From: Lachnospiraceae bacterium | Lineage (GTDB): Bacteria; Bacillota; Clostridia; Lachnospirales; Lachnospiraceae | Assembly: GCA_015057865.1 (NCBI GenBank) | Contig: SVDH01000015.1 | Span: 1 to 54,564, forward strand | Direction: 5' to 3' | DNA length: 54,564 bases | Shown: one piece after another, positions 1-7,698 of the stretch | Numbering within the stretch: the first letter of the stretch is position 1 | How the letters are laid out: every line of letters starts with the position of its first letter | The notes under the pieces: generated by a model | Database searches by the model: none | Told to the model about the DNA's origin: nothing | What the model saw: the letters and a program-made list of their open reading frames with translations, nothing else | Made by a program: the position numbers and the translations under genes

Positions 1-226
1 TCTTATAGGAAATCTGATACCAGCCGTTTTCTGTTTCTTCTTCGATGGAAACGGTGGAACCTTTCTTTAATTTTCCGATGACGGAATCGCTTGTTGAGTC
101 ACCGTTTCTTACATTTAATACAGAAGCGTTAACTTCGCCTGTACTTTCAGCAGCAAGTGCCGGAACAGCTGTCATAGCAGAAACGACAAGTGCAGCACTC
201 AGTGCATATATCAATCTTTTCTTCAT
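1..226 (-). CDS. Secreted SH3-domain cell-wall protein (5' part, cut by window)
   Basis: The minus-strand reading frame starts at the ATG complementary to 224-226 and runs off the window edge, giving 75 codons. The first 26 or so residues are a clear signal peptide (MKKRLIYAL, a hydrophobic stretch, then AMTAVPALAA). The following segment contains LNVRNGDSTSDSVIGKLKKG, the hallmark start of a bacterial SH3 (SH3_3) repeat, as found in wall amidases and other peptidoglycan-binding proteins. An AAAGGAG ribosome binding site lies at 234-240. The protein is exported and probably binds the wall; the missing C-terminal part will decide whether it carries a hydrolase domain. WalR-like boxes upstream fit a wall-metabolism role. 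Confidence 0.8.
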   Translation of the reverse strand, partial: MKKRLIYALSAALVVSAMTAVPALAAESTGEVNASVLNVRNGDSTSDSVIGKLKKGSTVSIEEETENGWYQISYK

Positions 227-249
227 GATAAAACTCCTTTAAATTTTAA

Positions 250-297
250 ATATTACAAAACTGCATATTTATTACAAAATGTTACAGAATTGTTACA
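250..297 (-). promoter_or_regulatory. WalR-like boxes and promoter of the SH3 protein gene
   Basis: On the minus strand TGTAAC (297-292), five bases, and TGTAAC (286-281) match the WalR/YycF consensus TGTWAH-N5-TGTWAH exactly. A third copy, TGTAAT (276-271), follows after four bases and a fourth lies at 257-252. The last copy overlaps a TAATAT -10-like hexamer (255-250), 24 bases before the start codon. Most copies are spaced 10-11 bp apart, as expected for proteins stacked on one helix face. WalRK controls wall hydrolase genes in Bacillota, which fits the downstream product. Binding itself is inferred. Confidence 0.55.
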
Positions 298-582
298 AAA
301 CGTGAAGCATGTGTGACATTCTATGACGGCAATATAAAACTGTCAAATTTTGATGTGACCTGTTTCAAGGTAAAAATTAGTGCAATTATCACAATACAGG
401 TGAAAAATGTTTGAAGATGTTGTAAACTATTTATAAAAGAGGAGTTGGATAAAGACTGAAAATCAGAGTTGAAGGCCGAAAACAGCAAAAATCTATGTGC
501 AATTTTCATAAAAATTCTGCCTTGATGTACACAGGACTTCTTTAATAGAGGAATTCAAGCAAAGAAAGAGGAGGTATCTGCG
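298..582. other. Intergenic, no gene seen
   Basis: This AT-rich divergent spacer separates the SH3 gene from the 583 gene. No ORF or strong hairpin stands out. A weak promoter-like pair, TTGAAG at 411-416 and TATAAA at 432-437, has a spacer of only 15 and is not convincing. The ribosome binding site of the next gene (GAGGAGG) sits at about 569-575. Confidence 0.4.
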
Positions 583-1023
583 ATGACAAATACGGCATAT
601 GTCGAAGAACAGATCCAGCGGATCGATAAAGCGATCAGGCTGGCAGAGCGGACAAGGGACCTTTCCCTGGAACTGCGCAGATTTTCACAGGAAAGTGCAA
701 AAGACGTAGATGTGAAAGGAGATGACTTTGCAGAGGACACGCTCAAATACTTTGACACGAGTTTTTCACAGGGACAGATCGAACGGCTGCGCTTAAACTT
801 GAATGATCTGAAGAAAAAGCTGATTGAGATTAAGATCAAAAACGATGAACTGCTGTTTGAGGGCGGCTTCCTGTTATGCATTGATCAGAAGATCGATGAT
901 ATCTTCCTGAGCAATACGCTTTGTCTTATGAAGCCGAGTGATGCAAAAGCGTTGGCCGTTATGGATGATACGATCGCGAAGCTGAAAGAACTGCGCGGAA
1001 TGCTCGGTGAAGCTGCAGTTTGA
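583..1023 (+). CDS. Hypothetical helical protein, 146 aa
   Basis: I do not recognise this family. The start follows a good AGGAGG site 7-8 bases upstream. The protein is soluble, with no signal peptide or membrane segment. It is rich in Lys, Glu, Asp and Leu in heptad-like patterns (residues 1-35 and 65-90), so long helices or a coiled coil are likely. Around residues 95-110 there is a more hydrophobic segment (FLLCIDQKIDDIF). It stands alone between a divergent wall-protein gene and the glycine riboswitch unit. A real gene is likely from codon use and the ribosome binding site; its function is unknown. Confidence 0.7.
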   Translation: MTNTAYVEEQIQRIDKAIRLAERTRDLSLELRRFSQESAKDVDVKGDDFAEDTLKYFDTSFSQGQIERLRLNLNDLKKKLIEIKIKNDELLFEGGFLLCIDQKIDDIFLSNTLCLMKPSDAKALAVMDDTIAKLKELRGMLGEAAV

Positions 1024-1085
1024 TGCGCATTGATTCTTGTATTAAAAAAAAGACAGTGATTACAAAAATAATCGTTCAAGGTTAG

Positions 1086-1114
1086 TTGACGATAGTTCCG
1101 GAATCTTCTATGAT
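1086..1114 (+). promoter_or_regulatory. Sigma-A promoter of the glycine riboswitch operon
   Basis: TTGACG (1086-1091), a 17-base spacer, and TATGAT (1109-1114) form a near-consensus promoter. Transcription would start near 1121, about 70 bases before the riboswitch P1 stem. Confidence 0.7.
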
Positions 1115-1185
1115 AAATGCAGTTTAAATAAAATATGGCGAAGGGAAGCCTGCAGAATCCAATGCAAGGAGACTGTGGGCGGATC

Positions 1186-1275
1186 GCACTCTGGAGAATC
1201 CCGCTCTGGGCGGGTGCCGAAGGGGCAAAATACAGCGTAGTTGTATGAATCTCTCAGGCAAAAGGACAGAGACAA
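1186..1275 (+). promoter_or_regulatory. Glycine riboswitch (single aptamer)
   Basis: The segment carries the conserved glycine aptamer sequence: CTCTGGAGA at 1189-1197, GTGCCGAAGGGGCAA around 1214-1228, and CTCTCAGGCAAAAGGACAGAG at about 1251-1271. P1 pairs CTCTG (1189-1193) with CAGAG (1267-1271). Only one complete aptamer is visible; the stretch 1140-1185 could hold a degenerate partner ('ghost') stem of the kind known for singleton glycine riboswitches. A terminator follows directly, so control is by transcription attenuation. The regulated genes are an AgcS symporter and a cysK-type gene. Whether glycine turns the operon on or off cannot be read with confidence. Confidence 0.93.
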
Positions 1276-1295
1276 TCGATAGATGTTTGTTTAAG

Positions 1296-1326
1296 GTCCG
1301 ACGGAGTGTGTTCCGTCGGACTTTTT
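1296..1326 (+). terminator. Riboswitch expression-platform terminator
   Basis: A perfect 10-bp stem (GTCCGACGGA at 1296-1305 with TCCGTCGGAC at 1312-1321) with a 6-base loop is followed by TTTTT. It lies between the glycine aptamer and the symporter start, so it is the expression platform rather than the end of a gene. Confidence 0.88.
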
Positions 1327-1355
1327 AATTTGGACATAAGGAGGGGAACTGGAAG

Positions 1356-2774
1356 ATGGAATTGTTTGGGCAGCTACTTGATAAAATCGACGGATATGTA
1401 TGGGGCGTGCCGCTGATCGTTTTGATCTTGGCCGGCGGTATCCTGCTGACGGTTCGTGTCGGTGTGCTTCAGGTCAGACGCCTTCCGCTTGCGTTAAAGT
1501 GGATGGTAAAAAATGAAGAAGGCGGTCACGGAGAGATCTCAAGCTTTGGCGCGCTGTGTACGGCGCTTTCCGCTACGATCGGTACGGGAAATATCGTCGG
1601 CGTAGCGACTGCAGTCTGTGCAGGCGGGCCTGGTGCGCTGTTCTGGATGCTGGTTGCGGCGTTCTTTGGTATGGCGACGAAGTTTTCAGAGGGACTGCTT
1701 GCCGTCAAATACCGTCAGGTTGATCCTGAAACGGGGCATAGTCTTGGAGGACCTTTCTATTATATTGAACGCGGCATGGGACCGAAGTGGAAATGGCTGG
1801 CAAAGATCTTTGCATTCTTTGGTGTCTGCGTAGGTCTGTTCGGTATCGGAACATTCAGTCAGGTTAACGGTATTTCCAGCGCGATCAAAAACTTCTTTGA
1901 TCCGGAGACGCTGCATGCGGTAACGATCCCGGGACTTGGAGAATATTCGATCGCAGTCGTTGTTTCCTCTCTGGTTCTGACATTTTTTGTGGCATTGGTA
2001 CTGATCGGCGGTATTAAGCGGATCGCAAATGTCAGCCAGATCATCGTGCCGTTTATGGCAGTGATCTACGTGGTGTTTGTCGTGATCCTGATCATTGTGA
2101 ATATTACGCATATTCCTGCAGCGGTTGTGACAGTCGTGGAGGGCGCCTTTAACCCACGTGCCGTAACAGGCGGTATTGTCGGCTCGATGATCGTTGCGAT
2201 GCAAAAGGGTATCGCCAGAGGTATTTTTTCAAATGAAGCAGGTCTTGGTAGTGCACCGATCGCGGCAGCGGCGGCACAGACAAAAGAGCCGGTACGTCAG
2301 GGCCTTGTCAGTATGACAGGTACCTTTATTGATACGATCATCATCTGTACGATGACCGGTCTTGCCATCGTTCTGACTGGCGCATGGCAGCAGCCGGGCC
2401 TCGAAGGCGTGCAGGTTACGACCTATGCATTCCAGAACGGCCTTCCGTTCCCGAATCAGGTGGCAGCGTTTATATTAATGATCTGTTTGGTGTTTTTTGC
2501 CTTTACAACAATCCTCGGTTGGGATTATTATAGTGAAAGGTGTCTGGAGTACCTGACAGGCGGAAAAACCAAACCGATCAAAATTTTCCGTACATTATAT
2601 ATCATTGCCGTTTTCATTGGACCGTATATGACGGTCAGCGCCGTTTGGACGATTGCGGATATTTTCAACGGGCTGATGGCGATCCCGAATATGATTGCAT
2701 TGTTTGCATTAAGCGGTGTTGTGGCAAAGGAGGTCAGAGATTTCTTCCGGGCAGAAAAACATAAGATGAAATAA
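1356..2774 (+). CDS. Alanine/glycine:cation symporter (AgcS family)
   Basis: This 472-aa protein has about ten or eleven hydrophobic segments. It shows typical AgcS/DagA motifs: a Gly-rich TIGTGNIVGVATA stretch near residues 74-86, GGPFYYIERGMG near 130, and FSNEAGLGSAPIAAAAA near 290-306. The family imports alanine or glycine with Na+ or H+. Control by the glycine riboswitch immediately upstream makes glycine the likely substrate. The start follows GGAGGGG with normal spacing. The cysK-type gene follows after 12 bases without a terminator, so the two are probably co-transcribed. Confidence 0.93.
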   Translation: MELFGQLLDKIDGYVWGVPLIVLILAGGILLTVRVGVLQVRRLPLALKWMVKNEEGGHGEISSFGALCTALSATIGTGNIVGVATAVCAGGPGALFWMLVAAFFGMATKFSEGLLAVKYRQVDPETGHSLGGPFYYIERGMGPKWKWLAKIFAFFGVCVGLFGIGTFSQVNGISSAIKNFFDPETLHAVTIPGLGEYSIAVVVSSLVLTFFVALVLIGGIKRIANVSQIIVPFMAVIYVVFVVILIIVNITHIPAAVVTVVEGAFNPRAVTGGIVGSMIVAMQKGIARGIFSNEAGLGSAPIAAAAAQTKEPVRQGLVSMTGTFIDTIIICTMTGLAIVLTGAWQQPGLEGVQVTTYAFQNGLPFPNQVAAFILMICLVFFAFTTILGWDYYSERCLEYLTGGKTKPIKIFRTLYIIAVFIGPYMTVSAVWTIADIFNGLMAIPNMIALFALSGVVAKEVRDFFRAEKHKMK

Positions 2775-2786
2775 AGGGGAAGCAAT

Positions 2787-3728
2787 ATGATCTTTCACAA
2801 CGTACTGGAAGCAATGGGGCATACGCCGGTGATCGAGCTGCGAAAAATGACAGGACCGAATGATGCAAGAGTGCTTGTAAAATATGAAGGCTTAAATGTC
2901 GGGGGATCCATCAAGACGCGGACAGCCGCAAAGATGGTAGAAGAAGCAGAAAAACGAGGCATGTTAAAAGAAGGTTCGATCATCGTAGAGCCGACGAGTG
3001 GAAATCAGGGCATCGGCCTGGCACTGGTCGGTGCGGTTAAAGGCTACCGCGTGATCATCATCATGCCGGATTCTGTCAGTAAAGAGCGCCGGATGCTGGT
3101 CTCACAGTACGGAGCGGAAGTCAAGCTGATCCACGACAATAATGATATCGGCGAATGCATTGAGAAATGCATTGCCCTGGCCAATAAGATGGCGGCGGAA
3201 GATCCTCGTGTATTTGTGCCAAACCAGTTCAGCAATCCGGATAATCCGTTGGCGCATATTGAAGGAACAGCACTGGAGATCCTGGAACAGGTGGATGAAC
3301 CGATCGATGCGTTTTGTTCCGGTATCGGTACCGGCGGTACTTTGACCGGTGTCGGTCAGATTCTGAAGAAAAAGTGGCCGGACATCCTGCTTTGTGCCGT
3401 GGAACCGCAGAATGCGGCGATCCTTTCGGGCGGCAGCGTCGGCACGCATCAGCAGATGGGCATCGGTGACGGCCTGATCCCGGACGTTCTGGATACGGAT
3501 ATCTATAAAGAAATCCACATTGTGACAGATGAAGAAGCGATTTTAACGACTCAGCAGCTTGCCAAAAAAGAAGGCATTCTGTGCGGTATATCAAGTGGCA
3601 CAAATGTCTGCGCGGCATTAAAACTGGCAAGAAGACTTGGCAAAGGCAAGACCGTCCTGACGATCCTGCCGGATACCGGAGAGCGGTACTTCAGTACGCC
3701 GCTGTTTGAGGAGATCAGTTTCTTATAA
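2787..3728 (+). CDS. cysK: Cysteine synthase-like PLP enzyme (CysK family)
   Basis: This 313-aa protein has a fold-type II PLP fold of normal length. The Schiff-base lysine is K43 in GGSIKTRTA. The substrate loop is PTSGNQGIG (69-77), the phosphate loop GTGGTLTG lies near 178-185, and ISSGT lies near 269. CysK enzymes make cysteine from O-acetylserine and sulfide. Two details differ from textbook CysK: TSGNTG is TSGNQG, and PGGSVKDR is VGGSIKTR. From memory, a clostridial subgroup annotated as cysteine synthase shares these changes; this was not checked. Its place behind a glycine-controlled symporter suggests serine/glycine/cysteine metabolism. A different beta-replacement substrate cannot be excluded. 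Confidence 0.82.
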   Translation: MIFHNVLEAMGHTPVIELRKMTGPNDARVLVKYEGLNVGGSIKTRTAAKMVEEAEKRGMLKEGSIIVEPTSGNQGIGLALVGAVKGYRVIIIMPDSVSKERRMLVSQYGAEVKLIHDNNDIGECIEKCIALANKMAAEDPRVFVPNQFSNPDNPLAHIEGTALEILEQVDEPIDAFCSGIGTGGTLTGVGQILKKKWPDILLCAVEPQNAAILSGGSVGTHQQMGIGDGLIPDVLDTDIYKEIHIVTDEEAILTTQQLAKKEGILCGISSGTNVCAALKLARRLGKGKTVLTILPDTGERYFSTPLFEEISFL

Positions 3729-3740
3729 AAGAAAAACAAA

Positions 3741-3775
3741 AAACAGGATCAGGCCGATCGGCTTGATCCTGTTTT
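3741..3775. terminator. Bidirectional intrinsic terminator
   Basis: A 15-bp stem (3741-3755 with 3760-3774, one G-T pair, GATC loop) is followed by TTTTT on the plus strand and preceded by an A-rich run that gives T residues on the minus strand. It ends the cysK operon and probably also the converging 3815-4036 gene. Confidence 0.88.
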
Positions 3776-3814
3776 TCAATAAGCGCTTAAAAACTGTTCA
3801 AACTTAAATTGGGA

Positions 3815-4036
3815 TTAGTCCCATTTGCCATCCAGTCTGTCCCAGTTCCATTTCGGAAGGTTCTCAACTGCAACAATCTCAGGTTCCTGAATCTTTGCTA
3901 CTTCATCAATCGGTACCTGGAACATGGAAGCAATCTCGCCGTCTGTCATATTGCCAGCAGCCTTAGCCTGAGCAACAAGCAGATTTCTGTGGTTTAAGAA
4001 CATGTCTTTTACTGTTGAATAAGCATCAAGTGTCAT
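3815..4036 (-). CDS. Hypothetical small protein, 73 aa
   Basis: I do not recognise this family. A GGGGG stretch precedes the start codon by about six bases, and a -10-like TATAAT lies on the minus strand at 4091-4086. The protein is acidic and soluble. Residues 30-48 (MTDGEIASMFQVPIDEVAK) look like a short helix-turn-helix-type segment, and the C-terminus is Trp-rich (LPKWNWDRLDGKW). The shared terminator just downstream supports a real gene. A small DNA-binding or adaptor protein is possible, but this is a guess. Confidence 0.6.
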   Translation of the reverse strand: MTLDAYSTVKDMFLNHRNLLVAQAKAAGNMTDGEIASMFQVPIDEVAKIQEPEIVAVENLPKWNWDRLDGKWD

Positions 4037-4257
4037 ATCGTACCCCCATATGCAATAGCTATTTGCATCTCATTGTTTCGAGATAATTATACTACCTTAA
4101 AAAAAATATTTCTATCAAAAAATTTCGATTCGGGCGGAAACCCTCATGCAGATTCCGAATAAGACAGGACGATTTTGGATTACTGCGAAAATGCATGTGA
4201 CAAATGCAACAGGTCGTTGGTGAAAGGTGATTTAAATGCAGCTGTTGGTTGATTTTC

Positions 4258-4288
4258 TTGTGTCGTTTTTTTAAAATAAGGATAATAT
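4258..4288 (+). promoter_or_regulatory. Putative promoter of the 4317-6676 operon
   Basis: TTGTGT (4258-4263), a 17-base spacer and GATAAT (4281-4286) form a fair sigma-A promoter 30 bases before the AAGGAGG site of the 4317 gene. The rest of 4037-4257 shows no convincing gene. Confidence 0.45.
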
Positions 4289-4316
4289 AAGAGTGATACA
4301 GCGAAGGAGGCATATC

Positions 4317-4508
4317 ATGGGAAGAAGAGGATTGTTGATCGTAGCAGCGGCAGCTTTAACAGCGGCAGCGGCTGCGACGGCACTGGCGGCCGTAGTCAGT
4401 CTTGCAGAGCTTGCGGAAAAACAAGTCAAAAAAGCGGCAGGCAGGATCGATGTTGATGTAGAAGATGTAGAGAACTTATCTGAAAAAGACGGAGAAAAAG
4501 AGGCATAG
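4317..4508 (+). CDS. Small Ala-rich membrane-anchored protein, 63 aa
   Basis: The start chosen is the ATG at 4317, seven bases after AAGGAGG; the frame is open further upstream but without a binding site. The N-terminus MGRRGLLIVAAAALTA leads into one Ala-rich hydrophobic segment (about residues 5-30). A charged tail rich in Asp and Glu follows (DVDVEDVENLSEKDGEKEA). It is probably a single-pass membrane protein or uncleaved-signal protein. The next gene starts immediately at 4509, so the two are translationally linked. Family unknown. Confidence 0.65.
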   Translation: MGRRGLLIVAAAALTAAAAATALAAVVSLAELAEKQVKKAAGRIDVDVEDVENLSEKDGEKEA

Positions 4509-4994
4509 ATGTCGTTAGAGAGAGCGAGTGAAGTACCGGAAAAGATCAGGCGTGATCAGCATACACTTGTTATTCTGGGAAACGGAGTCATCGTTTTCGG
4601 ACTCTGGACTTTTGCAAAAACACTCCTGAGCTGGTTTTTAAACCCTGCATATTTTTCACAGCAGACAGATCAGACCATTTCGGTACTTGTCTTTAACATC
4701 ATGGTAGTGATCGTTCTGGTTATGGATCTATTGCTGCGTCTTTTTGTAGGGCTTTCGGCAAGAAATGCCGGACTTGGGAAAAGAACAAATATTGTATATG
4801 TCGGAGCAGCAGTGATCCTTCTGCTCCTTAATGTTTTGTCGACAGCCGGGATCATGTATCAGTTTACAGCAGCCGGAGAAAGAACATTTGATTCCATCAT
4901 CACATTGATCATCAGTATTACATCGATGATCATTTTGCTTGATTTGATCGTTGCGTCTGTAAAAGTAAAGATAAGGAGCCGCCATGCAGATTGA
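4509..4994 (+). CDS. Four-TM membrane protein, 161 aa, unknown
   Basis: Four hydrophobic segments are visible, near residues 20-42, 58-80, 94-116 and 128-148, with a cytoplasmic-looking charged N-terminus and a basic end (KVKIRSRHAD). No catalytic motif is apparent. It starts one base after the stop of the 63-aa gene and overlaps the following DUF6765-like gene by 11 bases, so this is a tight operon. Function unknown. Confidence 0.75.
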   Translation: MSLERASEVPEKIRRDQHTLVILGNGVIVFGLWTFAKTLLSWFLNPAYFSQQTDQTISVLVFNIMVVIVLVMDLLLRLFVGLSARNAGLGKRTNIVYVGAAVILLLLNVLSTAGIMYQFTAAGERTFDSIITLIISITSMIILLDLIVASVKVKIRSRHAD

Positions 4995-6153
4995 TTTTCA
5001 TTATTATGCAACATACTGCGCTGCATACCTGGCGGGCTATCCGCACGAAGAGAGTCTTGCAATTGCCTACAGTGCACAGATGGTGGATTGCTGCTCGGAA
5101 ACCTTTGTTTCAAAGGTACAGGCGCCGCGTGCAGCAGTGACAACGCAGCAGCAGCTGGAGCTTGCAGATACCAGAGCGGATCTTTTAGGACTTCAGAATA
5201 TTACGAGAATCTGGGCATCATTTCATTTTCTGCCCGGAAATCTTTATGCGGAAATTCCGAAAAGGCCCAGGATTTATAAAAACAAATATCGTTTGATCTG
5301 TGATGTCAACAGCGACCTCCTGGTCGATACCGTTCATCTGGCAAAAGGGAAAAGCCTGCAGGCTGCCGGAATCGCGATGCATGTGCTGGCAGACACCTGG
5401 GCACACCGGTATTTTGCCGGTACGCCGTCTCTTGTGATCAACAATACGGATTATTATTTTTTTGAACTTATTGCTACAGAAGAAGGGGAGACCGAGCGGC
5501 AGGTTTCGTTTATCAATAACCCGCTTAAGGGTGATGACATCAAGCAAAGCATCTACGTCAACAGTCTCTATCAGGGAAATGAAAATTCGATCATGAATCT
5601 CGGACATGGGCGAGCTGGACATTTGCCTGACTATAGTTTTATCCGATACAAATATCTTCCTTCATGGGGACAATATGCAGAGATCATCAAAGACAATCCG
5701 GCGGATTATTACAGCGCTTTTACACAGATGGTCTATGCCCTCAAATACCTGCGCGGGATAACAGATGTCTTTGAAAAAGATACTTATGATACCGTTTCTG
5801 TTGCACCCTGGGAAGAAAGGATCCATGAGATCCTGAAAAAGAGACAGCTCGATGCAAGTGCTGACTGGAAGGATCTTGGAGAAGCATTGTCAGGGCAGAC
5901 GATTCCGGATTTCGATCAGGACCAATGTCAGGCAGAATATATGCATGCAGAGCGAAAGGGAAAAGACGGCACGGTACTGGGACAGTTTATCCTTGCGGCA
6001 CTTGCACAAAAAAGTATGGTGACGAATAAGATCTATAAATCAGGAAACCGGCTGGCAGGGATTTCCATCGACTATAATCAGCATGGATTGAAAGGCATCA
6101 GAGATTACTTCAAGCTGATTGAAGAGGCAGGAAGAGGAGACGCACATGAGTAG
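4984..6153 (+). CDS. DUF6765-like protein, possible zinc-dependent hydrolase
   Basis: This 389-aa soluble protein begins MQIDFHYYATYCAAYLAGY, which I associate with the DUF6765 family. A His-rich helix near residues 130-143 (AGIAMHVLADTWAHRYFAG) resembles the metal-binding helices of zinc-dependent phospholipase C/S1-P1 nuclease folds, with H6 as a possible first ligand and H132 and H139 as further ones. No signal peptide is seen. It sits between two membrane-protein genes with overlaps on both sides, so it probably works at the inner face of the membrane. A phosphodiesterase or lipase role is an inference from the helix pattern only. Confidence 0.65.
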   Translation: MQIDFHYYATYCAAYLAGYPHEESLAIAYSAQMVDCCSETFVSKVQAPRAAVTTQQQLELADTRADLLGLQNITRIWASFHFLPGNLYAEIPKRPRIYKNKYRLICDVNSDLLVDTVHLAKGKSLQAAGIAMHVLADTWAHRYFAGTPSLVINNTDYYFFELIATEEGETERQVSFINNPLKGDDIKQSIYVNSLYQGNENSIMNLGHGRAGHLPDYSFIRYKYLPSWGQYAEIIKDNPADYYSAFTQMVYALKYLRGITDVFEKDTYDTVSVAPWEERIHEILKKRQLDASADWKDLGEALSGQTIPDFDQDQCQAEYMHAERKGKDGTVLGQFILAALAQKSMVTNKIYKSGNRLAGISIDYNQHGLKGIRDYFKLIEEAGRGDAHE

Positions 6154-6676
6154 CTTTCAGCGAATACAAAATATCGTTATTGCGACGATCACAATCGTGA
6201 TCAGTATCTTTATGATGAGCCTGCCGGAACGGGGATATCAACTGGCTGCTTTGATCATCAGTGTTTCCTTTACCATTTCAGGCCTTCGTACGCTGATCTA
6301 TTATTTTACGATGTCCAGATTTATGGTCGGGGGAAAGCGGATCCTGTTTCGCGGTCTTATTTTGCTGGATCTCGGGTTGTTTACCTCCACATTCGTTGAC
6401 AGATCAAAGATTTATTTGATTCTTTACATTGTGATCATCCATGCGCTTGCAGGAGCGGTAGCTGCGTTAAAAGGCAGACAGGCAAAGCTCGAAGGCGCAT
6501 CATCATGGAAACTGTCAATGGTTTACGGCGTGGTCAATCTTTTGATGGCATTGTTCTGTATTGTCTTTATCCGGTCGACAGATATGATCGTGTATATCTT
6601 TAGTGCCGGCCTGATCTATGCAGGCATAATGCGGCTGTATTCGGTGTTCCGACGGACAGAGATCGTATATGCATGA
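6146..6676 (+). CDS. Six-TM membrane protein (DUF308/HdeD-like)
   Basis: The start chosen is the ATG at 6146, which has AGAGGAG seven bases upstream and overlaps the end of the previous gene by eight bases. The 176-aa product has six hydrophobic segments in three pairs, the arrangement seen in HdeD/DUF308 proteins. The link to that family is weak. It closes the 4317-6676 operon and meets the yitT gene tail to tail with a 9-base gap. No terminator is obvious between them. Confidence 0.7.
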   Translation: MSSFQRIQNIVIATITIVISIFMMSLPERGYQLAALIISVSFTISGLRTLIYYFTMSRFMVGGKRILFRGLILLDLGLFTSTFVDRSKIYLILYIVIIHALAGAVAALKGRQAKLEGASSWKLSMVYGVVNLLMALFCIVFIRSTDMIVYIFSAGLIYAGIMRLYSVFRRTEIVYA

Positions 6677-6685
6677 GAAAACAGG

Positions 6686-7534
6686 CTAGTGTTTAGGAGA
6701 TTTTACATGATTGCCGATGATCTCGGATACATCGGTTACGGTAATAAATGCGCTGACATCCATGCTACGGATCAGTTTGCGGAATTCATAGATTTCCGCA
6801 CGTGTGATGACGCAGTACAGGATGTCTTTTTTTGTGCCGCTGATCAGTCCTTCTCCGCGGATGAAGGTGACCGTCCGGCCAAAGTTTTCATAAATGGCAT
6901 CGGCGATCTTTTCACCTTCTTCTGTGATCACCTGAAGTGCCTTTGCCTGATCCATACCGGTCTGGACCGCATCGATGATGCGTGACGTGATAAAATACAT
7001 CAAAACGGAATACAGTGCTTTATCCAATCCGAATAAAGCGCCTGCTATGGCATAGATCACGATGTTGATCAAAAGGACTGTCTTTCCGACAGAAAAGGAG
7101 AATTTCCGGTTAACGAAAATGCCGACGATCTCCGTGCCGTCAAGACATCCGCCACCACGCAGTACCATGCCGACGCCGACGCCCAGTAATACGCCGCCGA
7201 AAACGGTGGCAAGGAGCAGGTCATCCGTGATCTCAGGAAGGGTTTTAAATGCTTCCAGCAATATGGAGAACAGGATCATCGCATAGGCTGCTTTTCCCAA
7301 AAACTGTTTTCCGATGCGAAGCATTGCATAGATTAAAAACGGGATGTTTATGATCACGGTTAAGAGGCCCAGCGGAACCGGCAGAAAATTGTGCAGGATC
7401 ATGCTGACACCGACAACACCGCCATCAAAGATATTGTTTGGCACAAGAAATTCTTCCAGTGCAAATGCGGCCAGCAGAGAGCCTGCAGTCAATTGAAAAA
7501 CAGAAAAAAACTGATCACGTCTGTTTTTTTTCAT
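6686..7534 (-). CDS. YitT family membrane protein (DUF161 plus DUF2179)
   Basis: This 282-aa protein has five or six N-terminal membrane segments with the family motifs FDGGVVGVSMI (37-47) and GGGCLDGTEIVGIFVNRKF (127-145). A soluble C-terminal domain follows (about 200-275), including KDILYCVITRAEIYEFRKLI, as in DUF2179. YitT proteins are widespread in Bacillota; their substrate is not settled. The gene is divergent from the VWA/MoxR operon and convergent with the 6146 gene. The start codon is preceded by a weak GAGG site. Confidence 0.88.
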   Translation of the reverse strand: MKKNRRDQFFSVFQLTAGSLLAAFALEEFLVPNNIFDGGVVGVSMILHNFLPVPLGLLTVIINIPFLIYAMLRIGKQFLGKAAYAMILFSILLEAFKTLPEITDDLLLATVFGGVLLGVGVGMVLRGGGCLDGTEIVGIFVNRKFSFSVGKTVLLINIVIYAIAGALFGLDKALYSVLMYFITSRIIDAVQTGMDQAKALQVITEEGEKIADAIYENFGRTVTFIRGEGLISGTKKDILYCVITRAEIYEFRKLIRSMDVSAFITVTDVSEIIGNHVKSPKH

Positions 7535-7664
7535 ATAATATAACCTCGGATCAATAAAGTGTAATGATCGTTTACATGAATATCATATTACCATATTTGA
7601 TGTTTTCTGTCTAAAAACAGGACAGATATGGTGGTTTTGCATGGGTTTGACACCAGTTATACAC

Positions 7665-7692
7665 TTGACGAAGTCCGCTTTTCTTGTAGAAT
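7665..7692 (+). promoter_or_regulatory. Promoter of the VWA-MoxR-LRR-ATP-grasp operon
   Basis: TTGACG (7665-7670), a 16-base spacer and TAGAAT (7687-7692) form a good sigma-A promoter. Transcription would start at about 7699, on or next to the first ATG of the operon, so the mRNA may be leaderless. No ribosome binding site is seen before 7699 or the in-frame ATG at 7705. Confidence 0.6.
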
Positions 7693-7698
7693 GATACT

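Noticed and set aside
4092-4313. 73-codon minus-strand ORF
   Set aside because: Low-complexity translation, no ribosome binding site, and it overlaps the likely promoters on both sides.
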